From Ornithodoros turicata (Eukaryota; Arthropoda; Arachnida; Ixodida; Argasidae): DNA of 64,000 nt. The notes beneath the pieces are model-generated. The model was not told the DNA's origin and did not search any database. It worked only from the letters and a program-made list of their open reading frames with translations. The position numbers and the translations under genes were made by a program. Location: NCBI RefSeq assembly GCF_037126465.1, contig NC_088201.1:135312052-135376051 (forward strand), written 5' to 3'. Below, piece by piece: positions 53,051 through 63,424 of the stretch (position 1 is its first letter; every line of letters starts with the position of its first letter).

Positions 53051-53290
53051 CATTGTTAAAACAGAACTTCACCACATAGCACGCTCCCAGCCAACCATCA
53101 TACCGAATGATATCATTCTGTGTCATGATTTGTTCAAAACAGGGGGGAGGCGCCTATCTGGGACAAGATAATCTGTCCCAGATAGGCGCCTCCTCCCATT
53201 TTCGCCAAATCAATGCACAGAATGATATCATTCGAAATGATGGTTGGCTAGGAGCGTGCTATGTGGTGAAGTTCTGTTTTAACAGTGTGG
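53051..53290. mobile_element. Palindromic MITE family 1, variant centre
   Basis: The tips TTGTTAAAACAGAACTTCAC and GAAGTTCTGTTTTAACAGTG are outer arms close to the family. The centre differs: GGCGCCTATCTGGGACAAGA mirrored by TCTGTCCCAGATAGGCGCC. Its centre is a more perfect hairpin than in sister copies, which suggests later arm homogenisation. Confidence 0.75.
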
Positions 53291-53429
53291 AAGAGAGACT
53301 CCCGAGCAGGGGAGCGAGGTCTTCTTGTTTCGTTGAGGGCCTATCGACGAGGACAAGGGGTGGAAGGACGAACGAAGCATGTTACTGCACAACGGAACTG
53401 GAGAATAACAAGAGGCAATTCCATGCCGT

Positions 53430-53680
53430 ATACTCTTAAAAATGAACTTCACCGCATAGCAAGCTCCTAGCCAACATCATCTCGATCTGCCCCATTATCT
53501 GCCCCGATTTGTTGAAAACGGGAGGAGTACTCCTTTCTGTGACACTTATGCTGTTCATAATTGTCACAAAAAAGGCGTACACCTCCCGTTTTCAACAAAT
53601 CGGGGCAGATAACGATATCATTCGAGACGATGGTTGGCTAGGTGCTTGCTATGCGGTGAAGTTCATTTCTAAGAGTGTAC
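53430..53680. mobile_element. Palindromic MITE family 1, complete copy
   Basis: TACTCTTAAAAATGAACTTC to GAAGTTCATTTCTAAGAGTG, with the GTGACACTTATGCTGTTCAT centre. It abuts the next copy head to tail without spacer. Confidence 0.8.
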
Positions 53681-53918
53681 ACTCCAAAAACAAAATTGTC
53701 CTGCATAGCACGCTGAGCGCCAACCATTCCCCGAATCATAGGGTTATTGCTTCTCATTCGAGGTCAGACGGGGCGTAGGCTTTTTTGTGGCAATTATCTT
53801 ACATTGACACACAAACGCGTACGCCGACTCTACGAATCAGAAGCGATAACACTATCATTGGTGGCAGTGGTTGGCGCACAGCGTGCTATGCGCTGAAGTT
53901 CTGTTTTTTAGAGAGACA
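53681..53918. mobile_element. Palindromic MITE family 1, diverged copy
   Basis: CACTCCAAAAACAAAATTGT, CTGCATAGCACGCTGAGCGC, a centre GTGGCAATTATCTTACATTG, and right arm GCGTGCTATGCGCTGAAGTT. It keeps the outline but differs at many positions, so it is an older subfamily. Confidence 0.65.
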
Positions 53919-53919
53919 G

Positions 53920-54165
53920 CTCCCATGGCTCAGTGGTTAGCGTGCTTGCCATGTCACGTCGAGGGAGGTGCCCGGGTTCGAATCGCGGTACCGGCTGTGC
54001 CGTCTGGGGTTTTTCCTGGGTTTTCGTCAGACGCTTTCAGACATATGTCGGCACAGTTCCCTTAGAAGTCGCCCCAGGACAACATTCCCCCAGGGCATCA
54101 GTCGTGACGTTCCCCACTTCTGTGAGGCCGACAACGGCAAGCCCTTTCACCACCATCTGTTTATA
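53920..54165 (+). mobile_element. tRNA-derived SINE (SINE 1), complete head and tail
   Basis: The head has TGGCTCAGTGGTTAGCGTG (A box) and CCGGGTTCGAATCGC (B box). The body has GGGTTTTTCCTGGGTTTTCG, GTCGGCACAGTTCCCTTAGA and CGTGACGTTCCCCACTTCTG. The tail is TTTCACCACCAT. It lies at the right edge of the MITE at 53,681-53,918. Copies or pieces lie at 37.44, 42.29 and 50.41 kb. Confidence 0.75.
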
Positions 54166-54204
54166 GAGCGTGCGACATGGAATTGTCTGTTGTTCTCCAC
54201 TTCC

Positions 54205-54290
54205 TCTATGCAGCAACATGCTTCACACGTCCTCCGCATAGCCCGCTTCTTGCCAACCATCATCCAGAATGACAACTTTCTCAGTAGCTC
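54205..54290. mobile_element. MITE family 1, partial
   Basis: CATGCTTCACACGTCCTCCG, CATAGCCCGCTTCTTGCCAA, CCATCATCCAGAATGACAAC matches one arm only. Confidence 0.5.
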
Positions 54291-54839
54291 GCGTGGCCCG
54301 GTTTCACCAACGCCCATTAAAGGGAGAGCCACAGAACTCCCTCGAAGTCTCGAAGGCCGTCCGGACGAGGATCCCTACACTCTCGGGTACATTGTCTTCG
54401 CCCTAAATGCGCTGTAAACGAGATTTCTTCGCATCAGACGACATTTCCTGACGCGGTTTCTGCTTTTGTATTTCTCGGAAGCTTCCTCTTCTTCTTCTTA
54501 TTTTTTTTTCAATGTACGTTTGTATTTAGTCTGCATATCATGCATTTCCCTGCTTTTTTCACCGGCGCCTGGGAGAGGATACGCCGAGTCAAACCACAGC
54601 ACAATGATATAACAATAACAAAACATAACATACGTAATACATAACAATAAACAACAAACAATGTGGCCAGATGAAAAGAAGCCGATTGAGTGATTGATTG
54701 ATTATTTAAAAGAAAACCAGGGAGAAATTGAACTTGTCTCCTGACTAGTTCTGCTACTCCCAAAACAAAACAACAACCTACAAACAACCAAACACAAACA
54801 AAGTACATTCCCCATCCCCAACAATTAGTGTGTTAGTAC

Positions 54840-55857
54840 CAGGGTGTCGGAGCGAACCGAAAACCGGAACCGAAAACCGAAAAAAAACGCTATTTTGGTG
54901 CGAACCGGAACGGAATCGAAACCGTATACATTTTTTTCGCTCACGAGGGAAACCGAAAAATATATTTCACGGTTTTCGGTCCAAGAAAAAACTTCGCCGG
55001 TTTGGACTACGGATAGGCGAATGAGACGTCGTGTGCTCTGAAGTCATGTCGTATACGAGGGTTACGGTTACGATGGAATGTATGTCGGTATAGTATGACC
55101 CTTAGGCTCCCTTTGTAATGGTTTATCGTTCGCGCACGCACACAGACTTCGAGGTACATGTGACTCTCTAGCAATGTGCCGTAGTGTTCGTTTTAATTTG
55201 ATCCCCCCAAACTCTCCTCAACTAAACAGCGACCCAAGGGGGCTGCATAACGGCTTCTTTATCGGTAATGTCGCGCAACGCGTCCCTTGTTTGAGAGCAG
55301 CTAAGTTGAATACATTTACGTATACGCGAGGGCAAGCCCGTGCAAAGTGGCAACTCTTTCGTGGACAGGACACGAAGAAAATAAAACGGAGCCGTCGAGC
55401 GCGATTGTGAGTGAAAGTGTTCCTCGATTTGCGTCGTACTCGTGCGGTGGTGCTTGCTGGCTAGACAGTAGCAACAGACATTCGGATAGGACGCAATCGC
55501 TCCAACCCAGCAAGAAAGTACTTTACGTATGACATCACGACAAACAAGTCAGTTTGTAGCATGCGCTTCAAGAAATGAGAAAGCCCATTTGAACAGACAG
55601 TAACCTACAGGAACCAGGAGCTACCAATTTCACAGCTGTCTATTAATATTAAATACCATGTATGCTGAAAAAACGGGTTTACATTTTGTAACATTGACTT
55701 TTTTTTTGTGGGGATGAATATTCCCAATAGAAGCGGAACCGGTTAAAAACCGGTATGAACCGTTATTTTTTTGCTCCGGAGCAGAACCGGTACCGGATCG
55801 TTTATGATGTAACCGGAACGAAAACCGGAACGAAAAACGTTTCGGTTCGACACCCTG
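54840..55857. mobile_element. hAT-like nonautonomous transposon, 1018 bp, 8-bp target duplication
   Basis: The ends CAGGGTGTCGGAGCGAACCG and CGGTTCGACACCCTG. GTTAGTAC lies at 54,832-54,839 and 55,858-55,865. CAGGG-type tips with an 8-bp duplication fit hAT. Subterminal AACCGGAAC/AAAACCGGAAC motifs are clustered in both ends. No transposase frame is evident. Confidence 0.8.
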
Positions 55858-55979
55858 GTTAGTACACTAGGTGCAAGTGAATAAATATCACTAGAACATG
55901 CAGAGAAACAGATACACACTAATGCAAAGATATACACTACAAAGATACACACTGATAGAGGCACTCGCACGAAATCCTA

Positions 55980-57725
55980 AAATATGAGTTCCATGCCGCA
56001 GCTCACAAGGAAGTTTTCAAGTGCCGCAAAGGCAGTGTCTCGCTTTCTTGGGTCCCACAGTCCGAGCACTTTCACCACGTCGAAACGCCTGTTGTCCAGG
56101 CGGTCGAGGGTATATACATCAACCTAGCCCTTTGTGGAGCATACTTTGTACAATGCAGGAGAATGTGCTCAGTGTCCTCCACTGTCGCACACACTGAACA
56201 GTCTGCAGAGTCTGCCCGCCCAATCTTGTGGAGGAACTGTTGACCGTACGGGACATTCAACCGAAAACGATGCAGCAGCGTCTCAATGGGCCTCCGTGTA
56301 CCGGATGGGAACCTGTATTTCCCTTCCGGGTCGATCTTGAAGAGGAGAGATGAGCGGCGGTCAGCTTCCTGCCACTGTTCCTCCATACCTGCTCTTGAAA
56401 GGGACTGAAGTAGCGATTTCACGTCTGCCTTGAAAAATGGCACCACATAGTTGCATGGCACCACATGGCACCACAATCTTGTGGAGGAACTGTTGACCGT
56501 ACGGGACATTCAACCGAAAACGATGCAGCAGCGTCTCAATGGGCCTCCGTGTACCGGATGGGAACCTGTATTTCCCTTCCGGGTCGATCTTGAAGAGGAG
56601 AGATGAGCGGCGGTCAGCTTCCTGCCACTGTTCCTCCATACCTGCTCTTGAAAGGGACTGAAGTAGCGATTTCACGTCTGCCTTGAAAAATGGCACCACA
56701 TAGTTGCATGGCACCACATGGCACCACAATCTTGTGGAGGAACTGTTGACCGTACGGGACATTCAACCGAAAACGATGCAGCAGCGTCTCAATGGGCCTC
56801 CGTGTACCGGATGGGAACCTGTATTTCCCTTCCGGGTCGATCTTGAAGAGGAGAGATGAGCGGCGGTCAGCTTCCTGCCACTGTTCCTCCATACCTGCTC
56901 TTGAAAGGGACTGAAGTAGCGATTTCACGTCTGCCTTGAAAAATGGCACCACATAGTTGCATGGCACCACATGGCACCACAATCTTGTGGAGGAACTGTT
57001 GACCGTACGGAACATTCAACCGAAAACGATGCAGCAGCGTCTCAATGGGCCTCCGTGTACCGCATGGGAACCTGAATTTCCCTTCCGGGTCGATCTTGAA
57101 GAGGAGAGATGATCGGCGATCAGCTTCCTGCCACTGTTCCTCCATACCTGCTCTTGAAATATACTGAAGTAGTGATTTCACGTCTGCCTTGAAAAATGGC
57201 ACCACATAGTTTGTTGACGAAAGATGTGCTACGTCCGCTAATTTGTCTGCGGCCTCGTTACCCAGTATGCCAATGTGGCCAGGTATCCACTGGATGAGGA
57301 CGTCATGACCGGTGATGTACGATCTTGCATATTCTTTCAGTATGTCATGAACAACTGGATTAATACGTCCGCCTGTTAAGAACGATTGTATAGCTTCAAG
57401 TCCAGCCTTGGAGTCACAGTAGGTAACCCACTGAGCCGGTATCTCCCTTGTGCCTATATAATCTATTGCCATTTTAATCGCATCTAACTCAGCCATGGTC
57501 GCGACGTGCGATGCGATAGTCTCGCGATCCCTTCCCTACTATGCTCTGGTACCACAAATGCAGATGCAGATCCTGAGGTCGTCGTCGAGCCGTCAGTAAA
57601 AATCGCCGTCCTGTTCTTGTGATTGTCCAAGGCAGTACTGTCGGATCGCCAAGGTTGGGTGATGTGCTTTTTTCTGCAAACCTGGTACGGACGTGCAAAC
57701 TACCGGGGGTATAAATGTCCATGGA
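55980..57725 (-). pseudogene. LINE RNase H and C-terminal region
   Basis: AIFTDGSTTTSGS (about 57,570-57,608) starts the RNase H. After a frameshift near 57,500 come MAELDAIKMAIDYIG, VTYCDSKAGLEAIQ, IQWIPGHIGILGNEAADKLA, so all four acidic residues are present. Downstream lies VVPFFKADVKSLLQYISRAG, then HRFRLNVPYGQQFLHKIGR and CSVCATVEDTEHILLHC (zinc motif, about 56,155-56,205). The repeat array inserts extra copies of the middle part out of frame. Confidence 0.75.
56221..57210. repeat. 253-bp tandem repeat, four copies, inside LINE coding sequence
   Basis: Copies begin with CAATCTTGTGGAGGAACTG at 56,221, 56,474, 56,727 and 56,980. The first three are almost identical; the fourth, nearest the intact upstream coding part, differs at several positions. 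The join contains repeated GGCACCACAT words that could have primed slippage. 253 is not a multiple of three, so each unit shifts the frame. Confidence 0.9.
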
Positions 57726-59354
57726 GGATGCAGCGCCGTTTCCTATCTTTGCGCCTTAGGAATTGTTCGGTGGTGTTGAGCGATCGCATTTGAAAAATTC
57801 GATTTTCGGTGGACTAATTGTCGTGCAAGCGGGTGTTTGTAGTGTGACGTGATTAGCCGCCCATAATGACGCACTGATTCCTGTGTCCGCAGCACAGCGA
57901 GCGAAAGTTCTCGGGATTCTATTGTGGATTCTATCCGAAGGAGCTACATCGCGATTGACGCGATGAAACATTTTGAAGCCCAAATGTGGAAGCTTTCAAC
58001 GGCCATCAAAAACTTCCCGTGTGGCACCGAGACAATCCATTTGAGTTCAAAGGTGATATAAAATCTCGAAGGCCTTCTAGTCGATTGTCATTTTCCTTTG
58101 ACCGTGTGACAGGGGTATAACACTTGAACCGAGATCAACTGTCCCTGATCTTGAATTTGACGCTTAACTGTGCGTCACAAAATTGAGTTATTGTTACTGA
58201 AACATTCATCACGTCCCCAAGTAACGGTTACAAAATTGAATTGAGCGTTAAAGGTACTGTAAAGCAGCAGGCAAGCTGCTAGTATTGGCAGCGGCATTTG
58301 AAAGCGTATGCCGAAAGAAACCCACACTGCAAATTTTATGTGCGACATAAAATTCTAAATATTTTTAATCAATTCTGAAATTACGGTGAAAAGACGCGGT
58401 GCGACGGCTGGTGGGAAACAATCGCCTATTCGTCGAGCAGCAGTGTTACATGTCCCCAACTCTCTATCGGCTAAGTCATGGGCTAAGTAGCCGGCTTCAT
58501 GAGCTTTCTTTTAAAATTTATTACTTTTCTCAATGAAGTTGGCAAGTGATGCAATGTTTCAGAGGGATGGTGTGGGTCATTTCTTGCAGGTCGACGAGTA
58601 AGCGAATCATGAACTTCTTTATGCGTGCTGCACTTCGAGAAAAAATGGTTGATTACCATGAACAGTGAAATTCAAACGGCTTCGTAACGGATATGTATTT
58701 TCATCTATGATGTCTTTTCCTCAGACTTTAGCACCAGTGCTCGTAGGTGTCTGTTGCCGTGTAAATGTTCGGACTGCCGGCGATTTGCCGTGCAGGTTCA
58801 CTTTTGCGCCCCGTAGCTTGGGAAGTTTTTTTCCTTGCCATATCGTCGCGGCTCTCTCATGCTGAATTCAAACGGAAGGTATCAGCTTTTAGTCCGTTGC
58901 GCAACTCGTATCAGCAGCGAAGAGGAACGACAATTTCTTCTTTGTCATTGTTTTTGCGGCTGGCACTATCATCAATGCGCATAGAAGCCAAGACGCGGTA
59001 CCTGGCGTGATAAGGTGTCTGCGTGATTTCGAGTGGAGCGAACCATAGGGTGGTACATCTATATGGATACATATCTATGGGTAGATGCATTGGTGACCAA
59101 GCTGTATCGGGAAATCTCATGAATTACAGGAGAGTGGTAAGAGTGGAAAAATTCAGGGGGAGTGTACACCGCCCTGTGCGGGGTGGGGGTAATGACCCTG
59201 GAAAGGACCCCATTATAACAAAGTACTTTAGCGTAAACAGCTGAGCGATATAGTTATTAGGCATTCGCATATACAATTCGTCCATGAAAAACTTCACTTG
59301 TTACACCAACATAAACAAATGAGCTTCTTTTCCAAATGAGACATTGAAAATTTG
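57726..59354. other. Stretch without recognisable gene
   Basis: Frames at 58,665-59,010 and 59,023-59,244 are short and overlap opposite-strand frames. No repeat seen elsewhere in the window is recognised. Confidence 0.4.
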
Positions 59355-59364
59355 ACTCCACCTC

Positions 59365-60893
59365 ATGTGGGGCTGCGATGCGCGATCTCTTTTGGCCATT
59401 CATCGAGCCTTGGTGCTCCTCCTATACAGCCTTCCAGTATTACACGGGATTTCGCCATCCTCCGAGTCCAAGCTTCAGTGTCTTTTGGCACGTAGCCTTC
59501 GTGTGTGCCTGGGCGTGCCAAGAACAACGGATACTTGTTTAGTCATGGCAGAAGCGAGAGAGACTCCGCTTGCTATCCAGCGCTTTAATGAGACGAGCCG
59601 TCACTATCTCCGTTTGTTGGCTCATCACCGGCACCACCCTTTACTGCTGAAGCTTTCCCGTCGCAGGAATAACAAGTTCAGGCCCTGCTTTCAACAGCTA
59701 AAGCCTCACCTGCCACGTTTTCAAGTTGAACCCCAGGCGCGTTCAACACCACCTTGGACCCTCCCTCTGCCATCTGCTTCACTATCCGTTCCCGGGCTGC
59801 AGAGAAAGGATGATGTCGCTGCAGGTGTGTCCAAGGCGCTCACACTGGATATGATGAGCGAGCTGTATGCAGGCTTTACTCCTGTTTTTACGGATGGCTC
59901 GTCCACAAAATCCAGCTCTGCATGCGCCTATATTATTCCGTCCGAAGACATAACTGGTATCTTCCGTCTCTCGCATCTGACGTCGTCAACATGTGCTGAG
60001 CTACATGCTTTGCTCTTTGCCATGCGCAAGATCCTGCAGTGTTCATCTCGGCCATGGGTCTTCTACACAGACTCGAAAGCTGCTATCCAATGCCTCGCAA
60101 CAATGGGCATTCGAGGTCCTCTCGCGTCCATTGTTGCTGACGTGCTTGAAACTTACAAGGAGCTGCTAGACCTGGGCCACTGCGTAGTATTACAGTGGGT
60201 ACCTGGTCATGTCGGCGTACCCGGCAATGAAGAGGCCGACCGGGCGGCCCTGCGGGGTCATCATATAGCTTCAGCCCACTCTATCATCTTGCCCAAAGGT
60301 GATCGTCAGGCCCTCGTCCGTGCTCTCTCTGCAGACAAGACAAGATCACAGTGGCTGCATGACATTACACCCTACTCTCTGCTCCACGCAGTGGATCCTT
60401 CTCTTTCACTGTCGCTTCCTCATCGCCTTCCGCGACACTACGCATCCCTGCTTCACCGCATGCGGCTGAATGTTGCATTTACACCAGTTATGAGGCAGCG
60501 TCTTGGCCGTGCGCCCTCGGACCTTTGTGCAGCATGCAGTGTGCGTGCAGACCTGCACCACCTACTTATGGACTGCCCGGACTACCAGCGGGAGCGTGCG
60601 ATATTGCAGCACGAACTGCATGCGATCGATCATCGCCCCTTTACCATAGGCAAGGTGCTGGGCCCATGGTCCAGTCCAGCTCATACACGCCAAGGTCTGC
60701 GTCACCTCTGGGACTTCTTGTCATCAACAGGCCTCTCCACCCTGCTTTGATTACCGGACCCCTTATCATAATCATCATAATCTCTCATCACGTACAAGTG
60801 GCACTGGGGCAGCGCCCAGCCTGCTGGCCGGCATCAGCCCCATCTCATCATCGTCTCTCTATTTGTGTGTGTGTGTGTTGAAAGGCGTTGCGA
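59365..60893 (+). mobile_element. 5'-truncated LINE: post-RT region, intact RNase H, 3' UTR
   Basis: A single frame, 59,365-60,750, has no interruption. It starts in the post-palm region (ARSLRVCLGVPRTTDTCLVM), which parallels ARSLRVCLGAPRTTETYSVL of the 22.8-kb LINE. RNase H has VFTDGSSTKSSS, TCAELHALLFAM, VFYTDSKAAIQC and NEEADRAALRG, the full D-E-D-D set. The C-terminus has CAACSVRADLHHLLMDCPDY, a C-x2-C-x7-H-x4-C zinc motif, and ends GLSTLL. The 3' UTR continues to a (TG)n run at about 60,870-60,888. The open frame suggests a recent insertion, though it lacks endonuclease and most of RT and cannot move by itself. Confidence 0.8.
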
Positions 60894-61424
60894 GTTATTC
60901 GTACATAGTTCTTCACGAACGATTATCCCAACGTTCAGGAGCACTGAAATTGTCGGTTTACACACTGTATTGTTGATTTTGCTTGCATTTTCAACGTGAA
61001 AAAGAAAAAGAGAAATCAGGGAAAGAGAAATAATTAAAAATTTTCACACAGTGACCCTCGTACATAACTACTCCATCTATTTTTCTTTCTTTTTTTTTTC
61101 TCTGTGCCTCTCTGTGCTCCGTATATAGTTTTTCACGCATGATATCCGGAGAGGCTACTGCTACGCTGTAAGCCCATAAACTTAGTGTAATAATTAAGAT
61201 GATGTCATTCTCTGCACTTCTCTCCACTATTACTTTTTCAATTATCGTATTACTTACAGTGTAGTTTATCAAAATGCAGGTTCGGACCAAATCGATACTT
61301 GTTGAGGTTCATGAGTCACAAGAACTGCTCGAATGTGAATGTACTTCCTAACGTCGACAGGAGCAGCACTACATCGACAAGGGTAAAAACAATGCCCGAA
61401 AACCTTGTTTCATTATTCCTGCAC
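60894..61424. other. Spacer without recognisable gene
   Basis: AT-rich, with a T-run near 61,088. The minus-strand frame at 60,991-61,290 lacks motifs. Confidence 0.4.
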
Positions 61425-61492
61425 TCAACGCAGGGAAACATCCCACATCATCATCATCCATTCATCTATGTTGTTGTTGTTGTTGTCTTCAT
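61425..61492 (+). mobile_element. LINE 3' terminus with (GTT)n tail
   Basis: GCAGGGAAACATCCCACATC, ATCATCATCCATTCATC, then TGTTGTTGTTGTTGTTG. Same terminal signature as at 10,205 and 32,850. Confidence 0.6.
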
Positions 61493-61814
61493 TATTGGTG
61501 TGCGTGTGGGGGGGGGGGCAGCTTTGTTCTATTTAGTGGTCAAGAGCCCTCGGGACACAGAATAGCTGACTGCAAGCCATGCACATGCGGCCCGCGTGTG
61601 TGAGCGCGCTGATTGCCCTGATCTAAGCATTGTTTCATCGTAAGCGAGAAATAAAGAATGTACTCGAGGGCGCGTAGCACTTGTTTAGCGTTATCTCCAA
61701 ATCTGGTATTTAGTTCTGCTCCAAAATCTCTGGTCCAACGAGGTCGCGTTTGATCAAATCGTTGCCATTCGGAGACGCCACCACTCGCGTCGCCACAGCA
61801 CTCGCATCTCGCAT
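61493..61814. other. Spacer before the virus-like locus
   Basis: A G-run at 61,508-61,517 and AATAAAGAATG at about 61,651 are the only visible marks. The capsid frame is open leftward through this stretch without viral-looking sequence before about 61,815, so the left virus/host border probably lies near 61,790-61,830. Confidence 0.4.
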
Positions 61815-63026
61815 ACTATTATTCGAGATCCAGGTATATCAAAAGTTCAAGGAATATATCGAAAGACATTTCAAATACATACTGCTGGATTACAATTTGG
61901 TGTTAAAAATTTTGATAATTGGAAAGATTTTTGGAATGTCAATAATTTTGAATTGTTAACAACTCCTCTGGTTGATATGAGTCCGAATAACTTGCAATTG
62001 TTTATGTCACCAACTGAATTTTCAAATCTACCTATTAATACATGGGCGAAGAGATGTAGAATTAAAGTCACACCTCGAGGATATCAATTACCGTTTGCAA
62101 CTAATGAAGCTGTATCTTCTTTTGCTAATAGTCAGACTCTTGTTCAAATTGGTTATGGGGTAAGATTAAATGGTGTAAAGAATTATATTCCTACTAGTCT
62201 TAGTGTTGATCCTGCTGATTTAACTTCAGTTAATGCTTTAGTAAGTGCTGTTGCCCCAGCAAATATTTTATTCGGTACAGATAATTCGATAGGATGTAAT
62301 ATTGGCATTCCACGGCATTGGAATAAATATGTAGTTATTCCTATAGCGAAAAATTATAAAGGTATTCTAAATCTATTACGTCATTATCAAATAAGAAATG
62401 TAAATGACTGTAAAGGAATTCTTGTAATTGATTATACTTGTAATTTTAAAATGGGAATACTAAAATTTCCTTATATGGCACAAGGTTCTCAAACTAATAT
62501 TCCTATATTAGAAGGGTTTACGAATTCTTTATGTACTGAAGTTGCCTCAAATTATACTACTGACGATGCAAAACTACAAAAGCTTCTATAAGTACAAAAA
62601 TATCAGCTTCAGCTTCAAAACCTTATTTTAGTGATCATTTACAATATAGTAATATAATTGAGAAATCGCAGCATACATGCAAAGAAATGTAGGTGTATCA
62701 CTAACTCCAGATGCTCCACCAACTTGTACATTTGCTAATGTTATTGCACAATGGCATATTGAAACTATGCTAGAAACACAACATAATAAAATAGTATTTA
62801 TCCCAATGTTAATTTACCGATAATACAAGGTTGGGATCCTCAATATGCTTCTATAAGTTTTGGTGCCGATGAATTAAATAGTGATTTAAATATTGCTTAT
62901 ATTGCGGGTAGAATATGCAATACTGTTCAATCTACATTAAATGCTAGTATAACTAAACCAACATCATGGAAAGATAAATCTGGTAGCGTTTCAACGACTT
63001 ATTTTAGAACCCCTTCCGATACTTAA
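61815..63026 (+). pseudogene. Endogenous densovirus-like capsid (VP) gene, frameshifted
   Basis: The main frame continues without stop from before 61,815 to 62,591; a listed start at 61,953 is a TTG inside it, not a true start. It contains LFMSPTEFSNLPI, ITVTPRGYQLPF-type (KVTPRGYQLPFATNEA) and SQTLVQIGYG, the pattern of a densovirus VP beta-barrel region, then IPRHWNKYVVIPI. After about 62,570 the coding signal moves to another frame, with further shifts near 62,680 and 62,805, and reaches a TAA at 63,024-63,026. The gene is much more AT-rich than its surroundings. The N-terminal VP1-specific part (phospholipase A2) is not seen. Broken, so not able to form a full capsid protein. Virus family from motif resemblance only. 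Confidence 0.7.
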
Positions 63027-63115
63027 TACATGCCTTGTATACAAGGTATGTATTAGGACAAACTTCCGCTGTGAGCGGGAGTTTATATTAGCGGAAGTGC
63101 GTTTCCCGGTTGTGC
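63025..63115. repeat. Two hairpin palindromes between capsid and NS frames
   Basis: A 30-bp near-perfect palindrome lies at 63,025-63,054 (AATACATGCCTTGTA and its inverse), overlapping the capsid stop. A second at 63,060-63,084 is AAACTTCCGCT-GTG-AGCGGGAGTTT. GCGGAAGT occurs a third time at about 63,091. Palindromes here could be viral terminal hairpin remains or transcription-end signals. Both readings are inference. Confidence 0.6.
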
Positions 63116-63220
63116 ACTCGGTCCTTTCTCGTAGTTATCTTGCTGCCTTGGCTTGAGGGAGGAGGTGGAAGGGGGAACTGCCGGAGGCAGCGACAAGCTC
63201 CCAGTTTGAGAAGGTTTATA

Positions 63221-63369
63221 GGGGTGGAAAATAAATTGTTATACCCTCCTTGAAATCTGTGCTGTCACACGAGGAGTCACTCTGGAGGACCCAGATCCAC
63301 CAACATCCTTAGATAGTCTTTGGTGCAACGAAGTACTCGAATTGTCATCCGACGAGGATTTTTGGACAT
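63221..63369 (+). pseudogene. Densovirus NS3-like C-terminal frame, partial
   Basis: A frame without ATG, preceded by a TAG at about 63,220, reads NCYTLLEICAVTRGVTLEDP then LWCNEVLELSSDEDFW and stops at 63,367-63,369. The acidic, Trp-ended C-terminus just ahead of the NS1-like ATG matches the NS3-then-NS1 gene order of ambisense densoviruses. The upstream NS3 part is missing. Identification is tentative. Confidence 0.4.
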
Positions 63370-63424
63370 AGTCATCCAAGGGTAAGTTGCAAATTTATGA
63401 GTGATTAACATAGAATAAAAAGAG

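Larger units (their letters stand above)
54498..57725 (-). mobile_element. 5'-truncated LINE with hAT-like insertion in its 3' UTR and tandemly duplicated coding part
   Basis: On the minus strand: RNase H (57.24-57.68 kb), the C-terminal region with a 253-bp repeat array, the C-terminal peptide NFLVSCGMELIF near 55,985, then a long AT-rich 3' UTR interrupted by a hAT-like element, ending in an A-rich tail at about 54,498-54,511. The (TGAT)-rich UTR near 54,685-54,705 is also typical of LINE UTRs. It is a different family from the 22.8-kb LINE. Confidence 0.65.

Noticed and set aside
56221..57210. Tandem 253-bp units as a CRISPR-like array or repeat protein
   Set aside because: Units are direct copies of LINE coding sequence without spacers, and each unit shifts the frame.
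61953..62591. Capsid-like frame taken as starting at 61,953
   Set aside because: The first codon there is TTG, and the same frame is open and viral-looking well upstream, so the start is artificial.
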